A stretch of DNA of 64,000 nucleotides from SHXO01 sp964523885 (GCA_964523885.1 CAZFYX010000038.1:62001-126000); one strand, 5' to 3'; positions 16,153 to 28,546 are shown, counted from the first letter of the stretch. Numbers and translations: made by a program. Notes: generated by a model not told the origin, from the letters alone.

Positions 16153-17277
16153 TCACTGCGCCGGGATCGTCAGCACCGGTGCCGGTCCCTTGCTGCCGGT
16201 GTCCACCATCGCGAAGGCGAACAGCAGGAAGGAGAAGACGCGCTTGGACAGCAGGTCGCGATCGTCGATCCAGAACCAGTAGCCGCGGTAGGGTACCGCG
16301 ACCGCAGCGTCCTTGGGCGGCTCGCTCGAGCTGTGGACCTGCACCAGCGGAGCGATCGGTCCGGTCGGCCCCATCTCCATCCCGGTATTGGCGCTGGTCC
16401 GGTGCTGTACCACATGCGGTTCCGGCACTGTGATCGAACGCGCGACCGCACTCAGGACCTGCAGGATGGACCGGCTCAGGATCGCGATCTCCTTGTCGTT
16501 CGCCGCCAGGGAGCCGTACACCACGGCGAATTCGCCTGCGCCCGTATCGAGGCCGAGCAGCTTGCGAATCGCGATGCTGTCGGTCTCGTCGGCTGTTCCG
16601 CCCTGCTGCCGCAGCGTGATCAAGGTGGTGCCGCCCTTGTCCTGACGCATCACGCGCAGGGAGAGCGCGCCGGCGGACTGGACGCGACGCAGCCGCGCGA
16701 GCAGCTCGTAGAACTCCGGATCGGCAGGATGCGTCTGCAGGTCGCCGCTGGGCTGGTTGCGGATGCCGTTGATCTCCTGGACGGTGAGCCGGAACACCAG
16801 GTCGATCGGCGTGCCGCCTTGCGCCAGGCTCAGGATGGAAGCTGGCGGGATCGGGGTGAGCAGCTGACGTGCGAACTGCTCACCCGACAGTGGCGCATAA
16901 GTGACGGTCGGCCGGTCGATGAACTGGCCCTGTGCGCCCAGGCCGATGCTGCTGTTGATGCCGCCAATCGTGTTGTTCTGCAGATTGTTGCTGGTGCCCG
17001 CCACCGAGAACGTGCTCTGCACCTGGTAGCCCGCCACGATCTGGCCCACCTCGAGGAACATGGGCGTGTCGCCGTAGCGCAGCTTGACCAGGTTGAGCAG
17101 CATCTGGCGCTGCCAGGATTCGGCGACCGCCGTGGTGTAGTCGAGGCGGTCGCGGGTGACCGTGCCCGGCCCGATGCTGCTGCAGCCGGCTGCGAGGACC
17201 GCCGCAGCGAGGACCAAGCCCGTTGCAGCCGCTCCTCGCAGTTGCAGGATCCACTTCCTTCTGATGTCGTCGAGCAA
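16153..17277 (-). CDS. large lipoprotein of unknown function
   Basis: 374-residue predicted lipoprotein with a basic N-terminus, a hydrophobic signal and lipobox VLAAGC (Cys32). The mature region contains a conserved-looking motif block (LLNLVKLRYGDTPMFLEVG, about 60-78) and a Gly/Asn-rich stretch that may be barrel- or fibre-like. A proline-rich area around 295-325 precedes a hydrophobic C-terminal patch (FSFLLFAFAMVDTG). No named family recognised. It stops six nt from the preceding convergent gene. Confidence 0.72.
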   Translation of the reverse strand: MLDDIRRKWILQLRGAAATGLVLAAAVLAAGCSSIGPGTVTRDRLDYTTAVAESWQRQMLLNLVKLRYGDTPMFLEVGQIVAGYQVQSTFSVAGTSNNLQNNTIGGINSSIGLGAQGQFIDRPTVTYAPLSGEQFARQLLTPIPPASILSLAQGGTPIDLVFRLTVQEINGIRNQPSGDLQTHPADPEFYELLARLRRVQSAGALSLRVMRQDKGGTTLITLRQQGGTADETDSIAIRKLLGLDTGAGEFAVVYGSLAANDKEIAILSRSILQVLSAVARSITVPEPHVVQHRTSANTGMEMGPTGPIAPLVQVHSSSEPPKDAAVAVPYRGYWFWIDDRDLLSKRVFSFLLFAFAMVDTGSKGPAPVLTIPAQ

Positions 17278-17350
17278 ACTTCAGGCCCTCGTCCTGAACA
17301 GGTCAGCGTCATTATGCATGCCTTGCGCGATTGCGGCAGGCCAAAAGCAA

Positions 17351-17376
17351 GGGGGCCGGCGCTTGCGCCGGCCCCC
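17351..17376 (-). terminator. strong GC hairpin after the DUF3313 gene
   Basis: GGGGGCCGGCGC and GCGCCGGCCCCC form a 12-bp stem with a TT centre. On the leftward strand it is followed by TTGCTTTTGG. It lies 32 nt past the stop of the leftward lipoprotein gene and ahead of the next leftward gene, as expected for a factor-independent terminator. Confidence 0.7.
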
Positions 17377-17407
17377 GGAGCCGTTTCGCGCGGTCTTCCG
17401 CGCGTCG

Positions 17408-18118
17408 CTACTTGATCGGCTTGACGTACTTCTCCAGCTCCGGATAGGCTCTCTTCGCGAGCTCATCCACCAGCGGCTTCACCGTCTCGAAAGTGATCTG
17501 CTCGGTGCCGCCCTCGGCCACCGTGCGCCGAATCCCTTCGCCCGAGGCGAGTCTGACCCGTTGCGCGAGGACCTCGTTGCTCACGCTGTCCTTGATCTCG
17601 CTCTCCACGACCAGAAACGCACGTTGCGGAGTGCCCGCCATGGCGCGCGTCGTCACGGTCGCGACGAAGGCAAGTGGCACATACTGATATGCGGACAGAC
17701 TCTCGCCTTCGGCGGCGACGGCACTGAAGGCACTGCGCAGACGCACCACCCCTGGCCCGGGCTGATCCACCAGCTTGAAGCGCGAGCCAAGCGACTGCTT
17801 CAGCGTCGCGTTCGTATAAGCGATGATCTGGTCCAGCGTCCCGGCGGTTACCCGCTCGGAGGGCTTCGGCTCGGGATAGAAGATCAGCGGGTCGAGGATG
17901 ATCGCGTTGTAGTTCGCCGGCGTGAGCTTGGGGCTGGCCCAGCCGCGGATGATCTTCCCATCCGTGTCCTTTACCTCCTTCAGCTTGGAGTAGTCGCCCA
18001 GGAAACCGGAATTCGCCTCCGCCGCCTTGTCCATCTGCTTCTCGGTGGAGCTCGCGCACGCTGCGAGGATGCCGGCAAGGGCAACGGCCGCCAGTCTCGT
18101 GGCAATCGACTTGTTCAT
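17408..18118 (-). CDS. DUF3313-type lipoprotein
   Basis: 236-residue predicted lipoprotein. The signal peptide ends in ILAAC (Cys21), followed by a Ser/Thr/Lys-rich linker and an alpha/beta domain resembling DUF3313 (NYNAIILDPLIFYPEPKPSE, and a C-terminal stretch ending KYVKPIK). The start at 18118 follows AAGGGGAC. A TATACT -10 and a degenerate FNR-like site lie upstream, with no -35. Function unknown; members are thought to sit in the outer membrane. Confidence 0.78.
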   Translation of the reverse strand: MNKSIATRLAAVALAGILAACASSTEKQMDKAAEANSGFLGDYSKLKEVKDTDGKIIRGWASPKLTPANYNAIILDPLIFYPEPKPSERVTAGTLDQIIAYTNATLKQSLGSRFKLVDQPGPGVVRLRSAFSAVAAEGESLSAYQYVPLAFVATVTTRAMAGTPQRAFLVVESEIKDSVSNEVLAQRVRLASGEGIRRTVAEGGTEQITFETVKPLVDELAKRAYPELEKYVKPIK

Positions 18119-18162
18119 TGATCTGTGTCCCCTTATGTGGTCGCCATCTTGGCAACGCTGAG

Positions 18163-18207
18163 AGTATAACCGGCGGCCGTGCACCCATTCCTTGCGCCAG
18201 ATCAATG
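18163..18207 (-). promoter_or_regulatory. promoter with degenerate FNR/ANR-like site
   Basis: -10 TATACT (18163-18168, leftward) with no recognisable -35. TTGCG-CCAG-ATCAA (18194-18207) is centred about 44 nt upstream of the expected start. One half-site is perfect and the other is degenerate. Serves the DUF3313 lipoprotein gene. Confidence 0.4.
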
Positions 18208-18297
18208 CCCCGACGGACAAGGCCTGTCATGAGATCGGCGCGGACGAAGTCGTGACCGCGGCGCTCCCAGTACGCGCTGCGGGGCACAGCGCTGGCC

Positions 18298-20787
<2,490 letters not shown>

Positions 20788-20939
20788 CAAGGCATCTCCC
20801 ACCGGACCCGGCCGATCCTGTCGAACAGGTTGCCCGGCCATGCCCGCAGAGCCGACCTCAAGACGGTTGCCCCTGCACCGCCTTCCAGCGTGGGCGAGGC
20901 GCTCATGACTTGCTGTCCTTCTTCGCTATGTCTGCTGCT

Positions 20940-23336
20940 TCAGTACGGCCACACCCAGTCCGAGATCTCGGAGCGGTCGCTGCCGTGCTCGTGCGCGTAG
21001 CTCAGGTTGAGGATGATCTCGTTCTTCATCCGCTCCTTCAGGTGTGCGGCCCGGGTCTGCAGGCGGGGCACGCGGTCGATCACGTCGATCACCAGATTGA
21101 ACCGGTCGACCTGATTGAGGATCGCCAGCTCCATCGGCGTGTTGATGTTGCCCTTCTCCTTGTAGCCGCGCACGTGCAGGTTCTCGTGGTTGCGGAAGCG
21201 GTAGGCCAGCTTGTGGATCAGCCATGGGTAGCCGTGGAAGTTGAAGATCACCGGCCTGTCGGTGGTGAACAGGCTGTCGAACTCGCGCTCGGTGGACCCG
21301 TGCGGATGCTCGGTGGCCGGCTGCAGCTTGAACAGATCCACCACGTTGACGAAGCGTACCTTCAGATCCGGCAGGCTCTCGCGCAGGATCGCGGTGGCAG
21401 CCAGTGCTTCCTGCGTGGCCACGTCCCCGCAGGAGGCCATCACCACGTCCGGCTCCTGGCCCTCGTCGTTGCTCGCCCGCGCCCAGATGCCGATGCCCTT
21501 GGCGCAGTGGATGATGGCTTCGTCGATGGTGGTGAACTGCAGGTGCTTCTGCTTGTCCGCGACGATGACGTTGATGCAGTCGGTCGAGCGCAGGCAGTGG
21601 TCGGTCACGACGAGCAGCGTATTCGCGTCGGGCGGCAGATACACGCGCGTCACGCTCGGGCTCTTGTTGGTCACCAGGTCGATGAAGCCCGGGTCCTGGT
21701 GCGAGAAGCCGTTGTGGTCCTGGCGCCACACTGTCGACGAGAGCAGGATGTTCTCGGAGGCCACCGAGGCGCGCCAGGGCACGTGGTTCTTGCTGATGTC
21801 CAGCCACTTGGCGTGCTGGTTGAACATCGAGTCGACCACGTGCGCGAAGGCCTCGTAGGTGTGGAAGAAGCCGTGCCGGCCGGTCAGGAGGTAGCCCTCG
21901 AGCCAGCCGAGCAGGGTGTGCTCGGAGAGCATCTCCATCACGCGCCCGTCGCGGGTCAGCTCGCCGCCGTCGGCATCCTCGGGCAGCATCTGTGCCATCC
22001 AGACTTTCTTGCTCACCTCGTAGATGGCCTGCAGCCGGTTCGAGGCGGTCTCGTCGGGACCGAATACGCGGAAGCTGGTCATGTTCTCGCGCATCACGTC
22101 GCGCAGGAACTGGCCCATCGGATAGGTGTTCTCGTGCAGGACCTTGCCGGCCTGCCTGACGTCCACGGCGTAGCGGCGGAAGTCGGGCAGCTTGAGGTCC
22201 TTGCGCAGCAGACCGCCGTTGGCGTGCAGATTCGCGCTCATGCGCCGGTGGCCGGTGGGCGCGATGGCCCTGATCTCCGCGCGCAGCCGGCCATCTGCGT
22301 CGAACAGCTCCTGCGGCTTGTAGCTCTTCAGCCACGTTTCCAGGAGGTTCAGGTTTTCCTTGTTGCCGCGCACATCGGAGAAGGGGACCTGGTGCGAGCG
22401 CCACGAGCCTTCCACCTTGTGCCCGCGTATCTCCTTCGGTCCGGTCCAGCCCTTGGGCGAGCGCAGCACGATCATCGGCCAGCGCGGACGCTCCACCTCG
22501 CCCCCGCTGCGTGCCGATTTCTGCGCAGCGCGGATCTCGCTGATCGCCCGATCAAGCGTGGCGGCCATCAGTTGGTGCATCTGCCCGGGATCCGATCCCT
22601 CGACGAAGTAGGGCTTGTAGCCGTACCCGACGAACAGCGCTTCGAGCTCCTCGGGGCTGATGCGCGCGAGGATGGTCGGATTGGCGATCTTGTAGCCGTT
22701 CAGGTTGAGGATCGGCAGCACCGCGCCGTCGCGCGCGGGGTTGATGAACTTGTTGGAATGCCACGCCGTGGCCAGCGGCCCGGTCTCCGCTTCGCCATCG
22801 CCCACCACGCAGGCGACGATCAGGTCGGGGTTGTCGAGCGCCGCGCCGTAGGCGTGCGAGAGGCTGTAGCCCAGCTCGCCGCCCTCGTGGATGGAGCCGG
22901 GTGTCTCGGGCGTGACGTGCGAGCCGATGTGGCCGGGGAAGGAGAACTGCTTGAAGAACTTGCGCATCCCCTCCCGGTCCGCGCTCTTGTCCGGGTAGAT
23001 CTCGGAGTAGGTGCCCTCGAGATAGCTCGGCCCCAGCACCCCCGGCGCGCCGTGACCCGGGCCTGCCATGAAGATCATGTCGAGATCGTCGCGCCTGATC
23101 ACCCGGTTCAGGTGCACCCAGACGAAGGAGAGCGCAGGACTCGCGCCCCAGTGGCCGAGCAGGCGGTGCTTGATGTCCTCGGGCTGAAGCGGCCGCTCCA
23201 GCAGCGGGTTGTCCTTCAGGTAGATCATCCCCACCGAGAGGTAGTTGCACGCCCGCCACCACGCGTCGATCAAACCGAGCTCTTCGCCGCCCAGTGGCGA
23301 CTGGGATGGTGCCTCTGGTGCTTCCTGCTTTCCCAT
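20940..23336 (-). CDS. xfp: xylulose-5-phosphate/fructose-6-phosphate phosphoketolase
   Basis: 798-residue thiamine diphosphate enzyme. It splits xylulose-5-P or fructose-6-P with phosphate to give acetyl-phosphate plus a triose or tetrose phosphate. Family features: GHWGASPALSFVWVHLNR (about 62-79), MAGPGHGAPG, EGGELGYSLSHAYGA, the ThDP motif beginning GDGEAETGPLATAW, and the C-terminal HEHGSD block. Length is typical. The start at 23336 follows GAGGTTCGC. Upstream of glgP, so stored glycogen could feed acetyl-phosphate formation with less carbon loss. Confidence 0.96.
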   Translation of the reverse strand: MGKQEAPEAPSQSPLGGEELGLIDAWWRACNYLSVGMIYLKDNPLLERPLQPEDIKHRLLGHWGASPALSFVWVHLNRVIRRDDLDMIFMAGPGHGAPGVLGPSYLEGTYSEIYPDKSADREGMRKFFKQFSFPGHIGSHVTPETPGSIHEGGELGYSLSHAYGAALDNPDLIVACVVGDGEAETGPLATAWHSNKFINPARDGAVLPILNLNGYKIANPTILARISPEELEALFVGYGYKPYFVEGSDPGQMHQLMAATLDRAISEIRAAQKSARSGGEVERPRWPMIVLRSPKGWTGPKEIRGHKVEGSWRSHQVPFSDVRGNKENLNLLETWLKSYKPQELFDADGRLRAEIRAIAPTGHRRMSANLHANGGLLRKDLKLPDFRRYAVDVRQAGKVLHENTYPMGQFLRDVMRENMTSFRVFGPDETASNRLQAIYEVSKKVWMAQMLPEDADGGELTRDGRVMEMLSEHTLLGWLEGYLLTGRHGFFHTYEAFAHVVDSMFNQHAKWLDISKNHVPWRASVASENILLSSTVWRQDHNGFSHQDPGFIDLVTNKSPSVTRVYLPPDANTLLVVTDHCLRSTDCINVIVADKQKHLQFTTIDEAIIHCAKGIGIWARASNDEGQEPDVVMASCGDVATQEALAATAILRESLPDLKVRFVNVVDLFKLQPATEHPHGSTEREFDSLFTTDRPVIFNFHGYPWLIHKLAYRFRNHENLHVRGYKEKGNINTPMELAILNQVDRFNLVIDVIDRVPRLQTRAAHLKERMKNEIILNLSYAHEHGSDRSEISDWVWPY

Positions 23337-23492
23337 TGCGAACCTCCTCAGAATTGCGTTCCGGTCGCCATTGGAGCGTGCCGGACGTGCGCGGTTTCAT
23401 ACGCGGCGAGGATTACCGTTTTGCGGCTCCGCGACAGGCTTGCCGAGGAGCGCCCGGCCATGCAGTGCAACGGCCGGCGGGCTTAAGCGCGG

Positions 23493-24074
23493 TCAACTCG
23501 GCGCGGGATCCTCGGCGCGAACCTCAACGTGCAGTGTCTGGACGAAGCGGTGGGCCTTGCTCGAAGTGCGGATGGGGAGCGGGTTGAAGAAGAAGGCCTC
23601 CACCGGCCGCCACATCATGACCCAGCCGATCACGTTGAACCCCTCGCCGATCGTGCTGCTCAGCAGCGAAGGCAGCACCCCGAGCGCCTCGCTGCTGAAC
23701 AGTGACGACATGCCCATGCAGAACATCAGGATCAGGATTCCGCGCACGAGGAGCCGGCCCGCTTCGCGCTGCATGACGCGCAAGGTGAGATCGTTCGCCT
23801 CGATCTTCAGCCGGCAGTAGCGGTGGATGGCGTGGCGCGTGCGCTCCTCCAGCCCCGCTTCCATCTTCTGCGGCGGCAGCAGCACGATCAGCTTGTGCGC
23901 GCCGCGCATCTCGCTCGCGGCCATGAGCTTGCGCACCACGCGCAGCAGCGCCGGCTCGCCGAGCACCTCCTCGTCGTGCGTCGCCAGAGGATCGATGTCC
24001 GGCGCGACGAACAGATGCCGCACATCGCTCACCCGTACCACGAGGTCGCCGCTGCCGAGCGCAGACCGCGTCAT
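23493..24074 (-). CDS. membrane protein of unknown function
   Basis: 193-residue protein. A soluble N-terminal part (about 1-105) includes KLIVLLPPQKMEAGLEE. It is followed by two hydrophobic segments (about 107-125 and 140-155) and a C-terminal tail. The start at 24074 is preferred because GGAGGG lies 7 nt upstream; the ATG six nt earlier sits too close. No family recognised. It precedes phosphoketolase by 156 nt in the same direction. Confidence 0.68.
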   Translation of the reverse strand: MTRSALGSGDLVVRVSDVRHLFVAPDIDPLATHDEEVLGEPALLRVVRKLMAASEMRGAHKLIVLLPPQKMEAGLEERTRHAIHRYCRLKIEANDLTLRVMQREAGRLLVRGILILMFCMGMSSLFSSEALGVLPSLLSSTIGEGFNVIGWVMMWRPVEAFFFNPLPIRTSSKAHRFVQTLHVEVRAEDPAPS

Positions 24075-24141
24075 GGTCATTCCCTCCGATCGCACGCGAT
24101 GCCGTCGACGCCAGCCATCCGTGCGCGCAATGTAACGCGGG

Positions 24142-24816
24142 TCAGAACTTGAATCCGATGTCGATCCGGAACTGCGTCACTGCCTGCGTGCCGATGCCCC
24201 CGCCGATGTCGATCCATTGCCGCGCGGCGAGCCCGCGCAGGAAGAACTGGTCGGTGGCGTCCCAGCGCAGTCCGGCACCCGCGATGTAGCTGAAGTAGGT
24301 GTCGTCCTTGGTCGGATAGCCGGTGCCGCACACGTAGCTCCAGTAGAACGGGTCGTACCAGCAATACGTCTGCGGTGGGCCGTCGGGCACGTTGCTGTCC
24401 ACGTAGGTGGCGCCCAGACCGCCCATGACGAACGGGGTCACGGCCCCGGGCAGTATGTTCCAGGTGCCCGTCAGGCGCAGGGTGCTGGTCTCCAGGTCGC
24501 CGGAGATCCGGGCCGGCCCGTTCGGGTTGCCGGCGGCCGGGGTGAGCCTCGCCTCGTAGTCCGCGTGGTTCCAGACGAACTCCCCGCCGAGCGCGAAGTG
24601 GTCGTTGAAGTTGTAGCCGAAGCCGATGCCAAAGCCCCAGCCGTCGTCGACCTCGAGGCGCGACCCGCCGTTGCCGTTGGCGTCGAACGACTGGCTGTAC
24701 TGCGGCAGGAGCGTGAACTCCCATTTGCCGGCGCGTGGCGACGATCCCTGCGGAGAAGCGAGGCCGGCCACAGCCCCGAGCACCAGCGCAACAGCCGCCT
24801 GGAGGAGAGATCTCAT
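24142..24816 (-). CDS. outer-membrane beta-barrel protein (OmpW/OprF-like fold)
   Basis: 224-residue exported protein with a signal peptide (MRSLLQAAVALVLGAVAGLA) and alternating-residue strands ending in the terminal Phe of IDIGFKF, typical of small 8-strand outer-membrane barrels. A Cys pair (YCWYDPFYWSYVCGTGYP) may form a loop disulfide. The start at 24816 follows GGGAGGGCAAGG. Ligand or role unknown. Confidence 0.78.
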   Translation of the reverse strand: MRSLLQAAVALVLGAVAGLASPQGSSPRAGKWEFTLLPQYSQSFDANGNGGSRLEVDDGWGFGIGFGYNFNDHFALGGEFVWNHADYEARLTPAAGNPNGPARISGDLETSTLRLTGTWNILPGAVTPFVMGGLGATYVDSNVPDGPPQTYCWYDPFYWSYVCGTGYPTKDDTYFSYIAGAGLRWDATDQFFLRGLAARQWIDIGGGIGTQAVTQFRIDIGFKF

Positions 24817-25058
24817 CCTTGCCCTCCCGTCCCGTTCCCGCCCCGTCGTCGCCATCCGGCGCGAGAGGCGCTTCGCAGAGATTCTGCGCGCAGCGGCAGG
24901 CGCTGTCCTTGTTAATTCTGGCCACCGGCGGGCCATTCGCGGCGCGCTGGAGCGCCCTGCACAAGTTGCTGCGCAGTGTCCCCTCCGCTGAGCAGGGCCC
25001 GCACGTCGCCGGCTGCTCCACGCTTGGCTGCCGTCATGAATTTCCGTATCCTGCGTCA

Positions 25059-25739
25059 ATGGATATGGCACGGGAACAAATGCTCGCTGCCCGCTTGCGC
25101 GCCCCACGAGCCGCAGCCATCGCCGGCATCCTGTTCTCGGTGCTGCTGATGACCAGCCTGGTTCTGTTGCGCCGCTCGGTTCCAGCCGATCCGCTGGAAG
25201 CGGGGGCATGGCTGCCGACCCACGCGAAGACGATCGCGCTGGCGATGCACCTGCTACCGTTCGCGGGAGTCGCGTTCCTGTGGTTCATGGGCGTCCTGCG
25301 TGACCGCCTGGGTGCCAGCGAGGATCGCTTCTTCGCCACGGTGTTCCTGGGCAGCGGCCTGCTGTTCCTGGCCCTGCTGTTCGTGAGCGCCGGCATCACC
25401 GGCGGGCTCATCCTCGCGTTCGCCGCCGCGCCGGAGCATCTCATCGGCTCCGATACGTTCGCCTTCGGTCGCGCCATCGTGTTCGAGATCATGAACATCT
25501 ATGCCATCAAGATGGCTGCCGTGTTCATGGTGGCGACCTCAATGCTTGCGCTGCGCACCGGGTTCATCGCGCGGTGGCTCTCGGGGCTCGGCTTCGCGAT
25601 GGCGCTGGTGCTGCTCCTGAGCGACCGCGGAGCCGAGCGCGCGGTGGCGCTGTTCCCCGTCTGGGTGTTCATCGTCAGCGTTCACATCCTGGTCCGCAAC
25701 CTGCGCGGGGCGCACGCACCGGACCAGTCGCGGAAGTGA
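25059..25739 (+). CDS. polytopic membrane protein, unknown
   Basis: 226-residue protein with about six hydrophobic helices (near residues 20-40, 62-82, 95-130, 150-172, 180-197 and 202-218) and very few motifs. It is divergent from the outer-membrane barrel gene and convergent with the patatin-like gene ending at 25760. A second ATG six nt inside is an alternative start. No named family recognised. Confidence 0.7.
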   Translation: MDMAREQMLAARLRAPRAAAIAGILFSVLLMTSLVLLRRSVPADPLEAGAWLPTHAKTIALAMHLLPFAGVAFLWFMGVLRDRLGASEDRFFATVFLGSGLLFLALLFVSAGITGGLILAFAAAPEHLIGSDTFAFGRAIVFEIMNIYAIKMAAVFMVATSMLALRTGFIARWLSGLGFAMALVLLLSDRGAERAVALFPVWVFIVSVHILVRNLRGAHAPDQSRK

Positions 25740-25759
25740 ATCTGGCGGCCGAGCGACTG

Positions 25760-27262
25760 CTACTGCGCAGCTGACGCGCCGCCCAGATCACGCAGCATGC
25801 GCTGATAGTCCGGCGATTCGCGCATCAGCTTTCCGGCCATCTCGCGCAGTCGGTCTACGGACTTGGCCGGCAGCACGAAGCTCGTGGGCAGATTCATGAA
25901 ATACGCACGTTCGTCCAGGTCTTCGATCTGATCGAAGCTCACATCCATCGTGTAGATGTCCATCTTCGGGAGCGGGACGCTCGCCTCGGCCTCGGCTTCG
26001 GTGGCGCCGTTCAGGCGTGCCCGCAGGATGAGGATCTCTCGCCTCCAGCCATAGATCTCCTGGCGGTCTTTCATCAGCTCCACGGTTTCGAACGAGTACC
26101 GTTCGATCGGCACCCCGGAGGATTGCAGCAGTTGGGCGATGAAGCCGGGCGGGTTCTCGCTGCGGTCCCAGTCGGTCGTGGGCGCCGAGCGCGCGTTCAC
26201 CACGATGATCACGATCCTGCGAAGCTGGGAGATGCCGGTCTCCGCGCGGCCTGCCGCGCTCACCGCCAGCGCCTCGAACGTCTCCATCACGCCACGTATG
26301 CCGATGTTGTCCGCCACCCCGCCGTCGACGAGATGGATGTAGGGGCGATCCTTGCTGTCCTGGAACTCCCGCATCTCCAGGTAGCGGTTCAAGGCCCGCG
26401 CCGAGGGCCGCACCCGGCCTTCGGACTTGGCGACCTCCTGGACCCAGCTCGGATACTCGTAGCCGCAGGTGCCGCCGTAATTGTTGAACGTGACTGCCGA
26501 GAGCACGACCGGCACGGCCGAGGACGTGGCTGCCGCGCGGGACAGACGCACCTTGCTGAGGTCGGAGCACAGCAGGTCGAAGTCCTGCTGGTAGAAGGCG
26601 AGCCGTGAGCCCGTCGAGATGTCGGTGCCCGACACCACCGCCGCCGGGGCCGGCTTGGCGAGCAGGTCGCCGTACGTCGCGCCGTTGAACAGGATCTCGT
26701 CGTAATACTCGGCTGCCAGCTCGGAGCGCCCGGCCGTCCCGCCGATGAACTTGTGCCAGTTGAACGGGTTCAGGGCACGCCATTTCAAGGTCCCCTCCAC
26801 ATCGACCTTCAGGAAGCGCTGCTCGTACTCGGAGAACAGCTGGTCCCCGTACAGGGCGTAGGCGAGCGCGGTGAAGCTGCCGCCCGACACGCCGGTCATG
26901 ACGTCCACCTCGTCGATGAGCCGGCGCTGCTGGCCGTCGACGACGATCGGCGTGCGGCGCAGCTCTTCCAGCACACCATAGGAGAAAGCCGCGGCCCGCG
27001 TGCCGCCGCCGGAGAATGCCAGGATGAACAGGGTCTGTGGATCGTTGTTCTGGAGCTTGGGGACTAGCAGATACGGCCGGTATCCGGCATGGACATCGAC
27101 CTGCTTGATGGGCTCGTTGACCGGCCGCGAGGCGCAGCCGGCCAGGGCCACGATCGTCAGCAGCGCGGCGAGGCATCGGGCAGCGGAGGCCCGCGCCGTG
27201 CCGGGACGGGGCTTGGAAGACGAATTCCAGATCGATGGCGGACGAGCCGTCGTCAGGGCCAT
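25760..27262 (-). CDS. patatin-like phospholipase lipoprotein
   Basis: 500-residue predicted lipoprotein (lipobox ALAGC, Cys43) with a patatin serine-hydrolase domain. The oxyanion loop SGGGTRAAAFSYG (about 84-96), the nucleophile motif GVSGG (Ser126) and the catalytic Asp in VDGGVADNIG (about 344) are all present. Predicted to act on phospholipid or lipid esters at the envelope. The start at 27262 follows AGAAGGTG. A C-terminal domain of about 120 residues without motifs follows. Confidence 0.88.
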   Translation of the reverse strand: MALTTARPPSIWNSSSKPRPGTARASAARCLAALLTIVALAGCASRPVNEPIKQVDVHAGYRPYLLVPKLQNNDPQTLFILAFSGGGTRAAAFSYGVLEELRRTPIVVDGQQRRLIDEVDVMTGVSGGSFTALAYALYGDQLFSEYEQRFLKVDVEGTLKWRALNPFNWHKFIGGTAGRSELAAEYYDEILFNGATYGDLLAKPAPAAVVSGTDISTGSRLAFYQQDFDLLCSDLSKVRLSRAAATSSAVPVVLSAVTFNNYGGTCGYEYPSWVQEVAKSEGRVRPSARALNRYLEMREFQDSKDRPYIHLVDGGVADNIGIRGVMETFEALAVSAAGRAETGISQLRRIVIIVVNARSAPTTDWDRSENPPGFIAQLLQSSGVPIERYSFETVELMKDRQEIYGWRREILILRARLNGATEAEAEASVPLPKMDIYTMDVSFDQIEDLDERAYFMNLPTSFVLPAKSVDRLREMAGKLMRESPDYQRMLRDLGGASAAQ

Positions 27263-27393
27263 ACACCTTCTACTCGATAGCAGATGCCCGGGCGCGCGCG
27301 GCGGTCGCCGCGTCGCGCAGCGATCGAGAGTCGTACCCGATCCCCAAGTGCATCGCTTCGAAGGATACTCCACTGCATGCCGCGCCGGCGGGC

Positions 27394-28419
27394 TCAAAGA
27401 TACCGTTCGGCCTTTGCCACGAGATCCTCCGCCGGAGGCATCTCCGCGCGCGGGATGGACACGGTGGCGACCACCACGGAGATATCCGCGAATTGCAGCT
27501 GGTCGAGCACCAGCTCGTTCGCGTTCGGGTCCTCGCCGGCCTCGACCTTGATGCCCAGGCGGCTCACCCGCAGCGGCGTGCGCACCAGCTTGAGGTGCGC
27601 CTCGGGGTGGTCGAGCACGTCGTTGATCTGGTCGATGTAGCGATCGAGCGTTGCCACGCTCGACTTCACCTCGATGAACTGGTCCACCGTGCCCTTGAGC
27701 TCGCTCTCCACGCTGCGGATCTGCTCGGCGATGGACGCGGGATCATCCACGATGCCTTCGATGCCGTCCTTCGCCAGGTTCAGCAGCCGCAGCCGGGTGG
27801 CAAGATAGCCCTTGCGTTGACTCAGGTCGGCGGCCAGGTTGTCCGCCTCCATGATGCGCTTGAGCGCGACCTGCGCCAGCCGCAGGAACAGGCGCCTGCC
27901 CACTTCGCGCCGGGTCTCGAGCAGCGTGAGCGCCGGACCGAACAGCCGGTGCATGCTGAAGCTCACCGACGTCTGGGCCACGTCGTGGTGCAGCTCGCTG
28001 CCCACGAGCTTGGGACCGAGCACCTGGCGCTCGGTCAGCTTCATGCCCAGCATCGCGGTTGCCTCCGTTACCTCCGGCGGGGCCTTCTGGAACAGGGCGC
28101 GCAGCTCGCGGCTCTTGCCGATGACGGCGGGCACGTCGTCCGCGGTGGCGAAGAAGGCGTTGAGGCGGGGGTCGCGGCTCCATTGCGCCCGCGCGAGTGT
28201 GAGCGGCTCCTGCGGCAGCTCGTCCCGGAAGGCGCGCAGGTAGGCGAGCGTATGCCGTACGCTGCCGGTCAGCTTGCGCTGGTAGCCGGTGTCCATGCGC
28301 ACGCGCGGCTCGACCTGGTCCACGATCGCCTCGATGGCGATCTTGATGATCTCGTTGTCGGGATCCTTGCTGTCGGAGCTCCCGAACAGGAAACCGAACA
28401 TGTCCGCAATGCCTGCCAT
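27394..28419 (-). CDS. soluble protein of unknown function
   Basis: 341-residue hydrophilic, largely helical protein without signal peptide. It opens MAGIADMFGFLFGSSDSKDP, has a central run of charged helices (about 60-260) and ends with an Asp/Glu-rich strand region (QLQFADISVVVATVS). The start at 28419 follows GAGAGAGGACC. A TAGAAT -10 and a FNR-like palindrome at the expected distance lie upstream. No family recognised. Confidence 0.68.
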   Translation of the reverse strand: MAGIADMFGFLFGSSDSKDPDNEIIKIAIEAIVDQVEPRVRMDTGYQRKLTGSVRHTLAYLRAFRDELPQEPLTLARAQWSRDPRLNAFFATADDVPAVIGKSRELRALFQKAPPEVTEATAMLGMKLTERQVLGPKLVGSELHHDVAQTSVSFSMHRLFGPALTLLETRREVGRRLFLRLAQVALKRIMEADNLAADLSQRKGYLATRLRLLNLAKDGIEGIVDDPASIAEQIRSVESELKGTVDQFIEVKSSVATLDRYIDQINDVLDHPEAHLKLVRTPLRVSRLGIKVEAGEDPNANELVLDQLQFADISVVVATVSIPRAEMPPAEDLVAKAERYL

Positions 28420-28503
28420 GGTCCTCTCTCCCTCGTCGATGGGCTGGAATCCCGGCCGGCCCGGGGCCACCCGCTGCGTCCCCCGCCTGGCATCAGGCAG
28501 CCC

Positions 28504-28546
28504 ATTCTATATGCCCGGAGCGTGCGCTCCGCTTGAGCTAGCTCAA
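28504..28546 (-). promoter_or_regulatory. promoter with FNR/ANR-like palindrome
   Basis: A perfect 16-bp palindrome (CTTGAGCTAGCTCAAG, 28532-28547) contains TTGAG-CTAG-CTCAA. Its centre is about 42 nt from the start predicted by the leftward -10 TAGAAT (28504-28509), the class II FNR position. It lies between the unknown gene (start 28419) and the AspT-type gene (start 28626). A second inverted repeat GGAGCG-TG-CGCTCC (28517-28530) abuts it. Confidence 0.5.
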